A stretch of 15,363 nucleotides of DNA. It comes from UMGS172 sp045587185. GTDB lineage: Bacteria > Bacillota > Clostridia > Oscillospirales > Acutalibacteraceae. Position 1 is the stretch's first letter; each line of letters begins with the position of its first letter. Both the position numbers and the translations under genes were made by a program. The notes below the pieces were generated by a model. That model was not told the DNA's origin. It saw only the letters and a list, made by a program, of their open reading frames with translations, and searched no databases. Below, piece by piece: positions 13,887 through 15,363 of the stretch. The stretch spans positions 1-15,363 of the forward strand of contig JAZNBS010000014.1 of assembly GCA_045587185.1 (NCBI GenBank), in the 5' to 3' direction.

Positions 13887-15067
13887 CCGTTGAGATATTC
13901 AACCGCTTTAAGAAAATCTTTATCCTTTTCAAGTCCATTGACAAGGCGATAATTTAACTCTTCCTCGGTCCACTTTATTTCAAAATCAGGTTTAACTCCA
14001 ACACCGTCAAGGCAGGTGCCGTTGGCGGTATAATATTTTGCAACCGTAAAGCGGACTAGCGAACCGTCACTCAAAGAAAAGGTCCTTTGCACAACTCCCT
14101 TGCCAAATGTATTACGGCCTATGGAAACGGCCTTATTATAATCTTTCAACGACTGTGTGAACAGTTCGGAAGCGCTTGCGGTAGATTCATCAGTCAAAAC
14201 AACCATTGGCAAATCTACCTCATTTTCATCAGAAAGATAGGTCTGATTATACTCACTGTTCTTGTATTTAACCTCAATCGCGAGTCCTTTAGGGATGAGG
14301 TAATCGACCATATGATAAACCGATTGTAAAGTTCCGCCACCGTTACCGCGAAGGTCAAAAATCAAACCCTTTGCATTTGATTTCTTAAGGTCTTCAATAG
14401 CATTAACAAATTGATCAACAGTCATATCATTAAAGCCTGTTATTTGTATATACCCTATTCCGTCAACAAGTTTATAAAACACCGACTGCGCCACGAACTG
14501 AGTCAGTTCAACTTCTTTTTCTAATTCTCTACCGTCACGAAGCAAGGTCACCTTAAGTTTATTCCCAAGAGGAATGCTTTTAATATAGGCCAACGCTTCA
14601 GAATATCCCATTTCGGCAACACTTTGACCGTCAAGTCTAATGATTTCATCACGCGATTTGAATTCGGCTTTATCAGCAGGACTATCTTTATGCACATCAA
14701 GAACAAATATGCTCTTATTATCAGGATGTGCACTGACTTGAACACCCATACCTGTATTGAGTCCATACAAAGAGTTCATACTTTCCTCTGCATTATCGGG
14801 TGTAATATAGTCGGCATAACGGTCTTTAAGACCCATAACATAACCCATTGCAAGACATTCCTGAACATATTCTTCATCAAGTTCGCCGGTATAATACTGT
14901 TCCACCAGTTCCTTAATCTCAAGCATTTTTTGATTGTGACTAAACAATTCACCATCACGTTTTGGAATGATGACATAGCAAAACAACATTGTGGTTATGG
15001 CAACAGCGGCAACCGTGAAAAAGGCAACCAACGTAACTAAAAATTTTACCGAAACAGTTCTCTTCAT
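13880..15067 (-). CDS. S41-family C-terminal processing protease (CtpB-like)
   Basis: A 395-residue membrane-anchored serine protease with one N-terminal transmembrane helix (about 9-33), a helical region, a PDZ domain (about 100-180, with AEFKSRDEIIRLDG) and the tail-specific protease domain. The Ser/Lys/Gln catalytic set is Ser298 (STASASE), Lys323 (FGKGVVQ) and Gln327; the 25- and 4-residue spacings match B. subtilis CtpB as I recall them. DLRGNGGG is the usual S41 core. The start at 15067 has AAAGG (15080-15076) upstream. It follows an M23 peptidase gene in the same direction. In Firmicutes an S41 protease often lies after ftsE-ftsX(-M23), and in B. subtilis ctpB follows ftsEX, which supports a CtpB-type role in envelope or sporulation signalling. 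No promoter is evident in the 64-bp gap upstream. Confidence 0.93.
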   Translation of the reverse strand: MKRTVSVKFLVTLVAFFTVAAVAITTMLFCYVIIPKRDGELFSHNQKMLEIKELVEQYYTGELDEEYVQECLAMGYVMGLKDRYADYITPDNAEESMNSLYGLNTGMGVQVSAHPDNKSIFVLDVHKDSPADKAEFKSRDEIIRLDGQSVAEMGYSEALAYIKSIPLGNKLKVTLLRDGRELEKEVELTQFVAQSVFYKLVDGIGYIQITGFNDMTVDQFVNAIEDLKKSNAKGLIFDLRGNGGGTLQSVYHMVDYLIPKGLAIEVKYKNSEYNQTYLSDENEVDLPMVVLTDESTASASELFTQSLKDYNKAVSIGRNTFGKGVVQRTFSLSDGSLVRFTVAKYYTANGTCLDGVGVKPDFEIKWTEEELNYRLVNGLEKDKDFLKAVEYLNGQ

Positions 15068-15092
15068 AAAAGTACCTTTAATTCAAAATTAT

Positions 15093-15121
15093 TCAAAACG
15101 GGGACTGAATAATCAGTCCCC
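15093..15121 (-). terminator. Hairpin after the M23 peptidase gene (weak terminator)
   Basis: A perfect 9-bp stem (GGGGACTGA with TCAGTCCCC, 15100-15121) and a 4-nt loop are followed on the minus strand by GTTTTG, a short T-run. With only about 25 bp left before the ribosome site of the protease gene, it may be a partial terminator that lets some transcripts through. Confidence 0.75.
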
Positions 15122-15131
15122 ATATTAAATG

Positions 15132-15363
15132 TTAATAATATCCCATCGGGTTGGTGGTGTCACCGTTGACACGGATTTCATAATGCAGATGGTAACCCGT
15201 TGAAGCACCCGAGGTTCCGACATAACCGATAGTCTGTCCCCTCTTGACTTTCTGCCCTTCCTTGACGATATATTTAGTCATATGGGCGTATAGAGTGACA
15301 TATTTTTTACCGTCGTCACCCGTACCGTGGTTTACCATTACATAATAACCGTAGCCACCCGAA
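15132..15363 (-). CDS. M23/LytM-family peptidase, C-terminal part only
   Basis: The last 76 residues of an M23 metallopeptidase or LytM-domain protein; the 5' part lies beyond the right edge. Visible are GYGYYVMVNHG, LYAHMTKYIVKEGQKVKRG, the pattern GYVGTSGASTGYHLHYEIR with the zinc-ligand motif HLH and the catalytic-type His of LYAH, and the ending NPMGYY. The first zinc ligands (HxxxD) are outside, so I cannot say whether it is an active endopeptidase or an EnvC-like activator. Family members act on or near the cell wall. The position before an S41 protease suggests an ftsEX-linked murein hydrolase or activator. Confidence 0.9.
   Translation of the reverse strand, partial: SGGYGYYVMVNHGTGDDGKKYVTLYAHMTKYIVKEGQKVKRGQTIGYVGTSGASTGYHLHYEIRVNGDTTNPMGYY

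Overview
The window is an A+T-rich stretch of bacterial chromosome from an endospore-forming member of the Clostridia, most like the Oscillospiraceae/Ruminococcaceae by gene content. The evidence is a complete sigma-G gene, a spoIVB gene cut by the left edge, a YlmC/YmxH-family gene, a BofC-like protein, AGGAGG-type ribosome sites, and a PerR-rubrerythrin pair typical of anaerobic Firmicutes. There are no phage genes, insertion sequences, CRISPR arrays or rRNA. Almost everything reads leftwards (minus strand); only a beta-galactosidase and a small BofC-like gene read rightwards.

Layout. (1) 1-2333, minus: sigG, then a ymxH-like gene, then spoIVB, which ends exactly at its catalytic serine at the window edge. 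This is a forespore regulatory block. (2) 2334-4640, plus: a stand-alone cytoplasmic GH42 beta-galactosidase with a clear sigma-A promoter and a strong bidirectional terminator. (3) 4652-8251, minus: a tightly packed operon of OmpR-family response regulator, membrane histidine kinase and membrane-anchored HtrA protease, which looks like an envelope-stress module. (4) 8389-9450, minus: a SigH-like sigma factor with a near-consensus promoter, a degenerate tRNA-like sequence, and a CxxC-x17-CxxC zinc-ribbon protein with its own terminator. (5) 9562-10649, minus: perR-like regulator and rubrerythrin, with a 19-bp inverted repeat over the -10/start region of the promoter. (6) 10682-13420, minus: a class A penicillin-binding protein with promoter and terminator. 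(7) 13557-13886, plus: a small exported BofC-C-like protein, overlapping tail to tail with (8) 13880-15363, minus: an S41 C-terminal processing protease (CtpB-like) preceded by the end of an M23/LytM peptidase. The M23-then-S41 order suggests an ftsE-ftsX locus just beyond the right edge.

How they fit together. Three PDZ-type serine proteases (SpoIVB, HtrA, CtpB-like) and a BofC-like protein lie within 15 kb. In Bacillus subtilis SpoIVB, CtpB and BofC act in the intermembrane signalling that controls late mother-cell gene expression. The remaining genes cover envelope synthesis (PBP), envelope quality control (two-component system plus HtrA), peroxide defence (PerR/rubrerythrin) and galactoside use. 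Most of the window is recognisable core genome. The least explained items are the tRNA relic in the leader of the zinc-ribbon gene, the short SigH-like factor, a symmetric Cys/His cluster in the kinase sensor domain, and the initiation region of sigG. I did not find a clearly new multi-gene system.
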